Positions 6,858-15,038 are shown, counted from the first letter of the stretch. The stretch is 34,231 bases of DNA from Actinomycetes bacterium (GCA_021811865.1 JAKAQB010000040.1:1-34231); one strand, 5' to 3'. Notes: generated by a model not told the origin, from the sequence alone. Numbers and translations: made by a program.

Positions 6858-7238
6858 CTACACGTGGCGGATCCGTCGCGCAACCTGGAGCGCCTGGAGC
6901 AGATGGTGGATGTCGTCGGGGTCCGACGTGACGATCTCGCACCCCGGGCGATCCTTGGCCACAAGGGCCACCAAGGCGTCGAGGACATCGGCCGTACCGG
7001 CCGTGGCGAGCAGCTCGCCAGCGCGTCGGGAGAGCGGGCCGTCGACAACCACCACCTCGGTGCCGGACAGGACCGTGGCCAGCCGAGCTTGGCGCGCCGC
7101 TCCTCTCCAGGCCTGGGCGATCACAGGGGCCGGTACCACGGGACGCTGGTCAGCGCGTTGGGTTTCGGCGATCAGCGCCCAGGTGTCCCTGTCTCCACGG
7201 TCGAGAGCGATGAGAGCCCCGGCGTCGAGCACCCTCAC
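6858..7238 (-). CDS. PIN-domain toxin (VapC family)
   Basis: This 126-residue PIN-domain ribonuclease is the likely toxin of the overlapping gene upstream. MRVLDAGALIALDRGD gives the first catalytic Asp (D5). TADVLDALVALVA and EIVTSDPDDIHHLL give the later acids. At the usual second acid the sequence is VPAPVIAQAWRG, with Gln instead of Glu, a variant I associate with a common actinobacterial subgroup. The ATG at 7238 overlaps the antitoxin stop by 4 nt (ATGA). Confidence 0.82.
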   Translation of the reverse strand: MRVLDAGALIALDRGDRDTWALIAETQRADQRPVVPAPVIAQAWRGAARQARLATVLSGTEVVVVDGPLSRRAGELLATAGTADVLDALVALVAKDRPGCEIVTSDPDDIHHLLQALQVARRIRHV

Positions 7239-7495
7239 GCAGCGGGTGGCTTGCTGCGCCGGATGGACGGCTCCCAGGCAGTGCGAGCCCGGGCGGCGGC
7301 AATGTCCTCATCGGTGATGGCGCCCGCTTCTGCCTCGTACTCCGCGATGGCCGCCGCCAGCCGTTCCCGAGCGAGCCGCTCGGCGACTGCCTGAGCGATC
7401 CAAGAGCTGATGTGGCCGCGCTCAGCTCGCGCTCGGACGTCTTCCACCAGATCGGCTGGGAGCGTGACAGTCAACCTGGGCATGGCGCGATCCAC
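7235..7495 (-). CDS. Ribbon-helix-helix antitoxin (VapB family)
   Basis: This 86-residue antitoxin has an N-terminal RHH unit, PRLTVTLPADLVEDVRARAE followed by ISSWIAQAVAERLARE. An acidic C-terminal helix (EYEAEAGAITDEDIAAARAR) would contact the PIN toxin. Two starts are possible. GTG at 7495 lies 6 nt after a CATACT -10-like box. ATG at 7483 begins directly with the RHH strand. I use 7495 because its spacing repeats that of other leaderless genes here. Confidence 0.82.
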   Translation of the reverse strand: MDRAMPRLTVTLPADLVEDVRARAERGHISSWIAQAVAERLARERLAAAIAEYEAEAGAITDEDIAAARARTAWEPSIRRSKPPAA

Positions 7496-7501
7496 GTCCT
7501 C

Positions 7502-7519
7502 AGTATGACATGAGTCTCA
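7502..7519 (-). promoter_or_regulatory. Putative vapBC promoter
   Basis: On the - strand CATACT (7507-7502) ends 6 nt before the GTG at 7495. It deviates from TAnnnT at the first base. The palindrome TGAGTCTCA at 7511-7519 lies just upstream and may be the antitoxin operator. Confidence 0.4.
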
Positions 7520-7561
7520 CTAGGTCGGAGCTGCCGCAGTCGAGGATCGGCCAGCGGACGG

Positions 7562-7594
7562 GATCACCGGTAGACCTCTCGCCGGTGGGTGATC
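7562..7594. repeat. Inverted repeat
   Basis: GATCACC at 7562-7568 pairs with GGTGATC at 7588-7594. Nested CACCGG and CCGGTG offer an alternative pairing. No T-tract follows. Its role is unknown. It overlaps the start of the doubtful small reading frame at 7589. Confidence 0.35.
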
Positions 7595-7789
7595 GTGACG
7601 CAGCGCTACAAGAGGCTGTGGGCGATTGTTGCCCCCGCTGTCGCGGCTGCCGACCGGGCGACGGCTTACGACAACAGCCGGGCCGCCACCCCGTTCAGGG
7701 TCGTCGCCGAGCTCTTCAACGCAACAGCCGTCGGTACCACTGACTGGCCAGCACGGATGCCTGCCGAGCTGCGGGCGCCCGCCCGCTGA
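7589..7789 (+). CDS. Doubtful small hypothetical protein
   Basis: This is a 66-residue reading frame from a GTG, beginning VIVTQRYKRLWAIVAPAVAA. Codon third positions are GC-rich and the composition is protein-like, but there is no clear ribosome site and I recognise no family. It sits in the otherwise empty 7496-7852 gap, convergent with the GGDEF-EAL gene. It may be a gene relic. Confidence 0.25.
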   Translation: MIVTQRYKRLWAIVAPAVAAADRATAYDNSRAATPFRVVAELFNATAVGTTDWPARMPAELRAPAR

Positions 7790-7852
7790 GCTGGGTCCGC
7801 GCCCATGGACCAGGCCGAACGGTCGGGCCCATTGCCCGTGCTGAGCTGCCGT

Positions 7853-9838
7853 TCAGTGGCCGGTGGTCGTAGCCAAGCCCTCGACCGTGGGCGCCTCGTG
7901 GCTCTCGAGGTCAGGCCAAGAGGGCGCCTCGGAAACCTCCAGCTGCCAGGCCGGCACCGGGCGACCCAGGAGGAAGCCTTGGAGCACGTCACAATCGAGG
8001 CGGCGCACGACGGCCAGCTCGGCGGCCGTCTCGACACCCTCGGCGACCACCTCGAGGCCGAGGTCGTGGGCCAGGCGCACCACGGCTCCCAGCACACGAG
8101 TGTCGCCGTGCTCGGTCACGTCCTCCACGAAGGCGCGGTCGACCTTCAGCTGGTCGACCGGGAGGCGCCGCAGGTAGGCGAGCGACGAGTAGCCGGTGCC
8201 GAAGTCGTCGATCGAGAGGAGCACGCCGAGCTCCTTGAGCTTCGACAGCACGGCCACGTGCTCGGCGTCCTCAATGAGCAGGATGGTCTCGGTGATCTCG
8301 AGCGTCAAGCGTTCGGCGGGCATGCCCGTCCGCTCCAGGACCCGCGCGACGCGCCGGACGAAGTCCCGGTCGTCGAGCTGGCGGGCCGACACGTTGACTG
8401 CCATGCGCGGGGTGTGGCCGAGCGGGCCCGCCCAGACCACCGCCTGGCGGCAGGCCTCCTCGAGCACCCATTCGCCGATCGACACCATCAAGCCGGACTT
8501 CTCGGCGATGGGGACGAAGTCGCCCGGCGAGATGGTCCCGTAGTCGGGGTGCTCCCAGCGCAAGAGGGCCTCGAAGCCCGCCGCCGCACCGGTCCGGGCT
8601 TCGTACACCGGCTGGTAGTAGAGGCGCAACTCGTGGCGCTCGAGGGCCCGGTGCATGCCGCTCGCGGTGGCGAAGTGGGTTGCCTGGGGGCTCTCGTCCA
8701 GCTCGACCATCGCCACCCGGTCGCGCCCGGCCCGCTTGGCGACGTACATGGCGGCGTCGGCTCGGGCCAGCACCTCGTCGGAGCGATGCCCGGGCAGGAG
8801 GACGAGCGCCACCCCCACGCTGACGGTGACCGCCAGCGTCTCACCCCCAACGGCGATCGGCCGGGCGATCGCCGCCCGGAGGCGCTCGGCTCGCCCCTCC
8901 ATCTCGGCGACCGGGCTGACCAAGTCCTCGAGGAGCAGCAGGAACTCGTCGCCGCCCAGCCGGGCGACGACGTCACCGGGCCGGACGCCAGCCTGCAGGC
9001 GCCCGGCTATCTCCACCAGCAGCGCGTCGCCGGCGGCGTGGCCGTACACGTCGTTCACGACCTTGAAGTCGTCGACGTCAACGAACACCAGGGCTAGCGT
9101 CGACCCGGTCCGGGCCTGGCGACTCAGTGCCCGCTCGAGGCGATCGGTCAAGACGAGCCGGTTGGCCAACCCGGTGAGCGGGTCCTCCAGGGCGAGGGTG
9201 GCCAGGCGGCCGTGCAGCGACTCGAGCTCGGCGTCGAAGCGTGTCGCCATGTCCACGATGCTGGCGTGGCTGCTGCGCACGACCATGGCCTGTGCCTCGG
9301 CCAGCAGGGCGCCCGGCGTGCCCAGCCGGGCCGCTTCCTCGGCCAGCACCGCGCAGGTCCGGTTGCTCCACCAGAAGTTGAGCTTGGTCAGCATCGCCAC
9401 CGACAGGCTGGGCCGCGTAGCGGTCGGCTGGGGGCCTCCGGGCTGCCCAGCCACTAGGTCGGGCTGGTCGCCGCCGTGGGTGCCCGCCCGGGCGAGGCGC
9501 CGGCGCAGCGAGAGGTGGGTGGCCCGACCCGGGGCCACCAGGCGGCTGCGCTGGCGGGCGGCGATGTCGCCGAGCGAGGCGATCTGCGACCGCACCGCAG
9601 CATCCGCTCGCGCGCCGGTCTCCAGCCATTGGGCGATGGCATGGGTGGCGATCGACGTGACGGTCCACACCGGGTCGAGCTCCGCGTCGCTGCGGGCGGT
9701 CGGCTCGAGAGCCGCCAGGTAGAGATCCGAGAGGTACTTTCGCCGGCAATACTCCATGATGTCGCCGTCTCGGGCCGCCAGGGCGCGTCCGAGCGCCTGC
9801 CGCGGGTTGCCCCCCGGCTTGGTGCCGTCGGTGGCCAC
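7853..9838 (-). CDS. GGDEF-EAL cyclic-di-GMP turnover protein
   Basis: This 661-residue cytoplasmic protein makes and/or degrades cyclic-di-GMP. Residues 1 to about 200 form a helical, possibly sensory region without a recognised motif. It includes LTKLNFWWSNRTCAVLAEEA. The GGDEF domain (about 205-365) starts DPLTGLANR and has an intact GGDEF at 295-299. The product-binding RxxD I-site (RPGD) lies five residues before it. The EAL domain (about 400-645) has an intact EAL centred on E423 in GFEALLRW and the metal-site loop DDFGTGYSSL, so both activities could be present. The GTG at 9838 is preferred because AGGAGG ends 5 nt upstream. The frame stays open much further upstream but loses protein character. 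No transmembrane segments are seen. Confidence 0.9.
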   Translation of the reverse strand: MATDGTKPGGNPRQALGRALAARDGDIMEYCRRKYLSDLYLAALEPTARSDAELDPVWTVTSIATHAIAQWLETGARADAAVRSQIASLGDIAARQRSRLVAPGRATHLSLRRRLARAGTHGGDQPDLVAGQPGGPQPTATRPSLSVAMLTKLNFWWSNRTCAVLAEEAARLGTPGALLAEAQAMVVRSSHASIVDMATRFDAELESLHGRLATLALEDPLTGLANRLVLTDRLERALSRQARTGSTLALVFVDVDDFKVVNDVYGHAAGDALLVEIAGRLQAGVRPGDVVARLGGDEFLLLLEDLVSPVAEMEGRAERLRAAIARPIAVGGETLAVTVSVGVALVLLPGHRSDEVLARADAAMYVAKRAGRDRVAMVELDESPQATHFATASGMHRALERHELRLYYQPVYEARTGAAAGFEALLRWEHPDYGTISPGDFVPIAEKSGLMVSIGEWVLEEACRQAVVWAGPLGHTPRMAVNVSARQLDDRDFVRRVARVLERTGMPAERLTLEITETILLIEDAEHVAVLSKLKELGVLLSIDDFGTGYSSLAYLRRLPVDQLKVDRAFVEDVTEHGDTRVLGAVVRLAHDLGLEVVAEGVETAAELAVVRRLDCDVLQGFLLGRPVPAWQLEVSEAPSWPDLESHEAPTVEGLATTTGH

Positions 9839-10220
9839 CCGACCCTCCTGGCACTCGCCGACCGCTCCAGCTGCGGTATCGCTGTTCACCAGCCGAAGTA
9901 TCGGCACGATGACTCGCGCCTTGAGATCGCGTCTGATTTGGGAGGGGACGGCATGCCCCGACGACGTTGCTCTCGACGTACCATTGGCACCAAGAGCCCC
10001 GCTTCCCTGCCCCCGGAGCCGGCAGCCTCGCTGGTGCGCAGCCCGACGTCTACGGGGAGGCCGCTTGGGGCCGGCTCGGCCTCTGGGGGGTGGATGGCCG
10101 AGCGCGCTGTCCCTTACATGGGCCGAGGTCGCGTTCCACTGGGTGGGCGACGGCGAGCGCCGTGATGTCATCACTGGCCCACAACCGCCTCGGCGCCGGT
10201 CCGACGGGCCGAGGGCCCTG
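9839..10220. other. 382-bp gap without a recognisable gene
   Basis: This stretch lies between the antiporter stop and the GGDEF-EAL start, both on the - strand. No reading frame with protein-like composition was found on either strand. It contains the palindrome GTGATGTCATCAC at 10162-10174 (6-bp arms around one base). It also has a possible hairpin just past the antiporter stop, with CCTCGGC and GCCGAGG arms on the - strand. It may be a long leader for the GGDEF-EAL gene. Confidence 0.4.
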
Positions 10221-11513
10221 TCACCCGGCGGGGGTCGCTCCGGGTTGGAGAGCGTCGGGCCCGGCTGGCTCGGCCGGGCTGCCGACGAGCCGGCGGGCCA
10301 CAGGGGCCATGAGCGCTGTGGCGATGATGGCAGCGGTGACGATGACGGTATAGGCGCTCGAGGTGAGGACCGAGTGGCGGAGGGCGACGCCGGCGATGAT
10401 GACCTGCATGGCGCCTCGGCCATTGAGCACCGTGGCGAGGAAGCGGGCATCGTGGACCGGGCGGGGGCAGAGGCGGCTCCCGACGAAGCTGCCGAGGACC
10501 TTCGACGCAGTGGCAACGACGACCAGACCGCCGAGCTCCAAGGCCGTCGCCGGGTGGGCGAGGGTGGCGAGGCGCAGGGAGATCCCGGCCGCAGCGAAGT
10601 ACAGGGGAGCGAAGACGCCGGTGGTCAGCTCGTCGAGGACACGCGCTGCTTCGTGGCGGTGGTAGGCAGAGCGGCCAAAGGCCACGCCGGCGATGAAGGC
10701 TCCCAACGCCCCGTCGAGATGGACGGCCTGCGTGAGAGCGGCGCAGATGAGCATGGTGGCGACGATGACGCCGAGCACGGCGGAGATCTGCCGCTGTCCT
10801 TCGGGGTCGGTGTGCCTCAAGAGGGCGTCGGCGAGGCGGTGAGCTCCTCCGACCACCAGGGTGGCGATGACGGTGAGCCCTCCCCCGACCTCCAACAGGC
10901 GTGTCTCGCCGACGCGCCTGGCGAGCCCGACGCCGACGGCGAGGAGGACGAACCCGGCGGCGTCATGGATCGTCGCGACGCCAATGGCGAGCTGGCCGAC
11001 AGGGCGGTGGTGGACACCGAGCTCACGCAAGGTCCAGGCGATGACCGGCAGGGACGACACCGCCGCCACCGCTCCAAGGAGCACGATGGTCGAGGCGCGG
11101 GTCCCTTGGGGCCCGATGAGGATTGGCACGGTGGCCGCGCCGAGCCCTGCCCCGGCGGCCAGCGGCACCACAAGGCTTGTCGCCGCCAGCACGGGCAGCT
11201 GGCGGCCCAGGCGGTGCAGCAGCCCGACGTCGGTCTCGAGGCCGAGCACGAAGCAGACGAACAACAGGCTGACGTTGACGATCCCGCCGAGGAGGTCGGT
11301 GGCCGCGGGAGTAGCGGGCAGGAGCCAACGAGATACTGGTGGCCACAACGCGCCGAGTGCACTGTGGCTGACGATGACGCCGGCGAGGAGGGCCCCTACC
11401 AACGGTGGGCAGCCGACCATCCGGACGACTCGCGCCAGCAGGCGGCTCATGACGAGCAGGAGCGCCAGGCACGCCCACAGCGACGCGAGCTGCAACCCGC
11501 GGATCGTCAGCAC
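10221..11513 (-). CDS. CPA2-family cation/proton antiporter
   Basis: This 430-residue polytopic membrane protein of the Kef/Nap (CPA2) type exchanges monovalent cations for protons. About 12 hydrophobic segments span the sequence. Landmarks are VGCPPLVGALLAGVIV near the N-terminus, SLLFVCFVLGLETDVGLL, ATIHDAAGFVLLAVGVGLA with the transport-site Asp of this family, and LATVLNGRGAMQVII near the C-terminus. There is no C-terminal TrkA-N domain. The start is the GTG at 11513, with AAGGGGG and 7 nt spacing. In-frame TTG codons upstream are less likely. A TACCCT -10 box at 11557-11552 predicts a leader of about 30 nt. Confidence 0.88.
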   Translation of the reverse strand: MLTIRGLQLASLWACLALLLVMSRLLARVVRMVGCPPLVGALLAGVIVSHSALGALWPPVSRWLLPATPAATDLLGGIVNVSLLFVCFVLGLETDVGLLHRLGRQLPVLAATSLVVPLAAGAGLGAATVPILIGPQGTRASTIVLLGAVAAVSSLPVIAWTLRELGVHHRPVGQLAIGVATIHDAAGFVLLAVGVGLARRVGETRLLEVGGGLTVIATLVVGGAHRLADALLRHTDPEGQRQISAVLGVIVATMLICAALTQAVHLDGALGAFIAGVAFGRSAYHRHEAARVLDELTTGVFAPLYFAAAGISLRLATLAHPATALELGGLVVVATASKVLGSFVGSRLCPRPVHDARFLATVLNGRGAMQVIIAGVALRHSVLTSSAYTVIVTAAIIATALMAPVARRLVGSPAEPAGPDALQPGATPAG

Positions 11514-11551
11514 GGAGCTACCCCCTTCGACTGCCCTCGATGCCAACGGCA

Positions 11552-11557
11552 AGGGTA
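11552..11557 (-). promoter_or_regulatory. Putative promoter of the antiporter gene
   Basis: TACCCT on the - strand matches TAnnnT. Transcription would start near 11545. That leaves about 30 nt of leader carrying the AAGGGGG ribosome site before the GTG at 11513. Confidence 0.4.
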
Positions 11558-11628
11558 GAGATCATGATCGGCGACCGCCAGCGGGCGATCGTGTCCGACG
11601 CTCCGCCCGTACGGGTCCCGATGCTCGG

Positions 11629-11634
11629 TACCCT
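11629..11634 (+). promoter_or_regulatory. Promoter of a leaderless YdeI/OmdA-type gene
   Basis: TACCCT ends 7 nt before the GTG at 11642, and no ribosome site is present in between. Confidence 0.5.
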
Positions 11635-11641
11635 GCCCACG

Positions 11642-11905
11642 GTGAGCAGGGGCATACCGGGCGGGGTGGTGCACGCGCTCCCCCCCGACCTTCACAGTGC
11701 CTTGGCCGCCAACCCCAGGGCCCTCGACGCTTGGAACGACATCACTGCGCTTGCGCGCAACGAGTTCATCTGCTGGGTGGAAGATGCCAAGCGACAGGCC
11801 ACTCGTGAACGCCGCATCCGCCGTACCCAGGAGGAGCTCGAGGAAGGCCAACGGCGACCCTGCTGCTGGCCGGGGTGCGGGCACCGGGAGCGCACCGGCC
11901 GGTAG
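11642..11905 (+). CDS. Small YdeI/OmpD-associated (OmdA) family protein
   Basis: This 87-residue protein matches the C-terminal module of the YdeI/OmdA family. It has LPPDLHSALAANPRALDAW, then FICWVEDAKRQATRERRIRR and TQEELEEGQR. In the family, the module WIxxAKxxxTRxRRI follows a DUF1905 barrel, which is absent here, so this is a short form. It ends in CCWPGCGHRERTGR, a cysteine cluster that could bind metal. The GTG at 11642 is chosen from the -10 box 7 nt upstream. An in-frame ATG at 11564 is possible but lacks a ribosome site. Function is unknown. Confidence 0.65.
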   Translation: MSRGIPGGVVHALPPDLHSALAANPRALDAWNDITALARNEFICWVEDAKRQATRERRIRRTQEELEEGQRRPCCWPGCGHRERTGR

Positions 11906-11908
11906 GTC

Positions 11909-11936
11909 CGGGGTCGGCGCCTCCTGGTCGACCCCG
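11909..11936 (+). terminator. Hairpin after the OmdA-type gene
   Basis: Perfect 8-bp arms CGGGGTCG (11909-11916) and CGACCCCG (11929-11936) enclose a 12-nt loop, starting 4 nt past the stop codon. There is no T-tract, as is common for actinobacterial terminators. Confidence 0.5.
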
Positions 11937-12040
11937 CACCGGGCTGGCCACGGGGAGCGCCGGGTGGCGGGTGATCGCGGTCGGGTGTCACGCGGACTTG
12001 CCCGCCGGTGACGGTGGGCAGCCGACCACTGACCGCGTGC

Positions 12041-12082
12041 CGGCGAGGGCCAGGACCGGCGAGGGCCAGGACCGGCGAGGGG
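12041..12082. repeat. 16-bp tandem repeat
   Basis: The unit CGGCGAGGGCCAGGAC occurs twice in full (12041-12056 and 12057-12072) and then as a 9-base partial copy. It lies in the non-coding gap between two convergent genes. Confidence 0.75.
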
Positions 12083-12104
12083 CTAACCGCGCGCCATCAG
12101 GGGA

Positions 12105-12148
12105 ACTGCGCGCACAGGGAGCGGTATCCGGCTCCGGGTGCGCGCAGT
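12105..12148. terminator. Large two-tier hairpin between convergent genes
   Basis: Outer arms ACTGCGCGCAC (12105-12115) and GTGCGCGCAGT (12138-12148) are perfect 11-mers. Inner arms GGAGC (12118-12122) and GCTCC (12131-12135) extend the stem. It starts 47 nt past the stop of the SCO-fusion gene and also lies downstream of the OmdA-type gene, so it could stop transcription from both sides. No T-tract is present. Confidence 0.55.
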
Positions 12149-12195
12149 AGGCCGCGGTGCGCGCGGTTTCGGCTCCTGAGCAGCGGTCGGCGGCG

Positions 12196-14094
12196 TCAGA
12201 ACCGCCTGAAAGGCTCTCCTACGAGCACAATCGTGCATTTCTGGGCGGCGGTGGGGCGGGCGCAGAGCCCCACCGGCCGATCCGGGTGCAGCGAGAGCGG
12301 GATCGGCCGCAGTCGCAACGCTCGCCGCGGCAACCATGGCAGGCGTCCGTGCCCGTCGATGACGAACGTCTCCTCGGCGGGGGCGACCCCCGCCCCTGCC
12401 CGCCGTGCCGGCAGAGCGATGCCGTAGGACCTCCACACCCTGGAGAGGGCGGGGAGCGATCCGGTGAGGTGATACCAGTTGGGCAGGCTGGTGAGGGCCT
12501 CGGCGTGGTCGAAGGCCGCCATCACGGCCCCGGACCGGTACTCCGGGCCGGCCACGATCGCGACGAACGCCGTACCCGAAGGTCGGCCGACGGCGAGATC
12601 GGCCAGGCGGAGCTGCTGGGCGATGAGAGGGCTGGCGGACGTGCGGACCGGGTCGAGGAAGGTGAGGGCGACGACGCGGCCCCGGAGGTTGGAGAGCGAG
12701 ATGTGCCGGCCGCACTGGTCTACGAGGGCGAACTCCGGGGCAGGTGCGCCCCGGTGGGGCGTGCCGTCGATTGCTTTGCCCGGCAGTGCCGACGTCCCCG
12801 GCTGCACCACTGCTGCGGTTGCCGGCACGGCGCCGACCAGCAGGATCCCGACTGCCGCGAGGGTGGCGGTCACCGCCGCCGTTGGCATCGTCACGAGCCG
12901 GGTCAGCAGGCGGGTGGCGGGCCGGCGCGCCGGGGCCGTGGCGGCAGCGGTAGCGGGCGCCGCCGGTAGAGCGGCGCACACCCCGGGAGCCGCCGGTGCC
13001 TTACCCCGCAGGGGGACCCGCACCCACGCCAGGTGGCCGCCTCCCACGAGCAGCACCCACGGCAGCATGGAGTTGGGGTCGGTGGCCACGTCGCCAAACC
13101 AGCCCATGTCCTGTGCCAGGACCCACGTTGCGAGGCAGAGGGCGGTGGCGACGGCCACCCCGACCGTTGCGAGGCGGGGCCTTCCCGCCAGCAGCGCGAC
13201 GCCGACGAACGCCAGCGCCAAGACGACGACCAGGTTGACGACCAGGCCGTGCGAGGCGGCGAGCCGGCCGAAGGCGGCGACGGCCGAGGCCAGCGCCGGG
13301 GGTTGCCGAGTGGTGGCCATGGACGAGGCCATCGATGGCACCCGGCCAGCCGGTCCGCCCTGCCAGAACCCGCGGCCCGGCCAGGCCTGCAGGACGGCGA
13401 AGGCGGCAAAGGCGGCTCCTGTTGCGGAGGTCAGCACCCGGCCGAGGCGTGGGCCTCCCCAGGCCCGCTCCGGCAGGGCGAGCACGGCGCCGGCGACGGC
13501 GTAGATGAGAACGGCTCCGGGCGTCCCGAAGAGCCACGTCTGGCCGCCGGCGAAGACCCCTCCGAAGGCCTCCCCGAAGACCCAGACCAGCATCCCCCAA
13601 CCGCAGCTGAGGAGGCCGGCGAGCCGGGAGAGCTCCCAGCGGGGCGCGAACACCAGGAGCAACCCCACCCCCATCTGGATCCATACGACCGAGGTGGCCG
13701 CCGCGATCGGGTGGCGGGTCCACACACCGAGCCCGACGCCGACGACGGCGTGGACCCAGCGGGGGGAGCCGGCGGCCGCCGGGCCCACCACGCTCGCCGG
13801 CAGGCCGATCACCATGCCCTGCTTGGCCTGGAGGGCGCCGTCGAGCACCCAGAGCAACCCGAAGCCGAGGCGGAGCAACCGCCGTCCCGCCGGTTCGGGG
13901 GGTGCCGCGACCGGGGGGAGGGAGGCGCCGAGGCGGCGTCGACCCAGGCGGGCCAGCGGCTGCCAGGCGAGGAGGCAGGCGCCGATCACGACCGCCACGA
14001 CCAGGGCCTCGACGCGCAAGGCGCCGTGGAATGCGGCGACGATCAGGGGGTTGCCGGAGGCGGTGCCCGCGCCCATGCCTCCCATGCCTGGCAC
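12196..14094 (-). CDS. Membrane protein fused to a degenerate SCO1/SenC-like thioredoxin domain
   Basis: This 632-residue protein has about ten hydrophobic segments in its first 340 residues, including LRLGFGLLWVLDGALQAKQG, VWIQMGVGLLLVFAP and VFGEAFGGVFAGGQTWLFG. A further segment near 400 (LVTMPTAAVTATLAAVGILL) precedes an SCO1-like domain at about 445-590, with PAPEFALVDQCGRHISLSNL, VVALTFLDPV and WYHLTGSLPALSRVW. SCO proteins bind copper through CxxxC. Here the site reads R484-T-S-A-S488, so both cysteines are gone and copper delivery or thiol chemistry there is unlikely. The C-terminus after VIDGHG does not resemble the family and may be frameshifted. The GTG at 14094 is chosen for AGGAGG with 6 nt spacing. 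Confidence 0.8.
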   Translation of the reverse strand: MPGMGGMGAGTASGNPLIVAAFHGALRVEALVVAVVIGACLLAWQPLARLGRRRLGASLPPVAAPPEPAGRRLLRLGFGLLWVLDGALQAKQGMVIGLPASVVGPAAAGSPRWVHAVVGVGLGVWTRHPIAAATSVVWIQMGVGLLLVFAPRWELSRLAGLLSCGWGMLVWVFGEAFGGVFAGGQTWLFGTPGAVLIYAVAGAVLALPERAWGGPRLGRVLTSATGAAFAAFAVLQAWPGRGFWQGGPAGRVPSMASSMATTRQPPALASAVAAFGRLAASHGLVVNLVVVLALAFVGVALLAGRPRLATVGVAVATALCLATWVLAQDMGWFGDVATDPNSMLPWVLLVGGGHLAWVRVPLRGKAPAAPGVCAALPAAPATAAATAPARRPATRLLTRLVTMPTAAVTATLAAVGILLVGAVPATAAVVQPGTSALPGKAIDGTPHRGAPAPEFALVDQCGRHISLSNLRGRVVALTFLDPVRTSASPLIAQQLRLADLAVGRPSGTAFVAIVAGPEYRSGAVMAAFDHAEALTSLPNWYHLTGSLPALSRVWRSYGIALPARRAGAGVAPAEETFVIDGHGRLPWLPRRALRLRPIPLSLHPDRPVGLCARPTAAQKCTIVLVGEPFRRF

Positions 14095-14267
14095 CAGATC
14101 CCTCCTCGGAGGTCGGGTGCTACGAGCATGCGTCCGGCCGGGTGGTCGGGGCAATGCAGCCCTTCATCTGGCGTGGTGTGCACGAGGAACGGGCCGGGGC
14201 GGAGAAAGCGACGCTGATCCGGAAAGGACCTTGCCGGTCGGGGAGCGCAGCCCGGCTGTGGCGAAGG

Positions 14268-15032
14268 TCAGTCGAGGGGTGGCGGGGGCTCGAACCCGAG
14301 CCGGCGCATGCCCTGCTCGACACGGCTGACGACCGTCTCGGCCACCGCCACGCGCGCGTACCGCTTGTCCTCGGCCGGGATGATGTCCCACGGGCCGAGG
14401 GCGTGGTCGGTCCGGGCGAACATGTCCCGCAGCGCCGCCTCGTACTGCGGGCGCTTCTCGCGGTTGCGCCAGTCCTCCTCGCCGAGCTTCCACGCCCGCA
14501 GGGGATCGGCCTGGCGGCTATGGAACCGGGCGAGCTGCTCGTCGTGGGATATCTCCAGCCAGAACTTGACGAGGATCATGCCGTCGGCGGCCAAGTGGCG
14601 CTCGAAGGTGACGATTTCCCCGTACGCCCGGCCCCACTCCTCGTCGGTGGCGAAGCCCTCCACCCGCTCGACAAGCACCCGGCCGTACCAGGAGCGGTCG
14701 AAGATGGTCATCTCCCCCCAGGCGGGCAGCGCCGGCCAGAACCGCCACAGGTACTGGTGGGCCTTCTCGACCTGGGTGGGCTTGGCGAAGAACGCGACCC
14801 GGTAGTGGCGGATGTCGAGGTTGGCGACGAGCCGGCGGATGGCCCCGCCCTTCCCGGACGCGTCCCAGCCCTCCATCACCACACAGATCGGCGGCCCCGG
14901 GGTCTCGCCGCCGAGCAGGCCGGCGGTCGACAGCCGGAGGTGCTGCAGCCGGCGCTGGGCGGCGTCGAGCCTCGCGGCCTCCTCCCGGCGGCTCAGGCGC
15001 AGGCTCAGGTCGACGGCGTCAAGGGTGGCCAC
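14268..15032 (-). CDS. PPK2-family polyphosphate kinase
   Basis: This 254-residue single-domain enzyme transfers phosphate between polyphosphate and nucleotides. Walker A is GWDASGKGG, Walker B is IFDRSWYGRVLVERV, and the lid region contains KFWLEISHDEQLARF and REKRPQYEAALRDMF. The FAKPTQVEKAHQYLWRFW stretch is typical of PPK2. The preferred nucleotide (AMP, ADP or GDP) cannot be assigned from the sequence alone. The GTG at 15032 follows a TACGTT -10 box by 6 nt, so the message looks leaderless. Confidence 0.92.
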   Translation of the reverse strand: MATLDAVDLSLRLSRREEAARLDAAQRRLQHLRLSTAGLLGGETPGPPICVVMEGWDASGKGGAIRRLVANLDIRHYRVAFFAKPTQVEKAHQYLWRFWPALPAWGEMTIFDRSWYGRVLVERVEGFATDEEWGRAYGEIVTFERHLAADGMILVKFWLEISHDEQLARFHSRQADPLRAWKLGEEDWRNREKRPQYEAALRDMFARTDHALGPWDIIPAEDKRYARVAVAETVVSRVEQGMRRLGFEPPPPLD

Positions 15033-15038
15033 TGCGCA

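Noticed and set aside
9839..10516. Upstream extension of the GGDEF-EAL frame into the antiporter gene
   Set aside because: The added residues are Arg/Ser/Pro-rich noise, and a GTG with AGGAGG exists at 9838.
9756..11558. 600-codon open frame on the + strand, opposite the antiporter
   Set aside because: Its product is a low-complexity Gly/Asp/Arg mixture typical of the antisense of GC-rich genes. The - strand has clear antiporter motifs.
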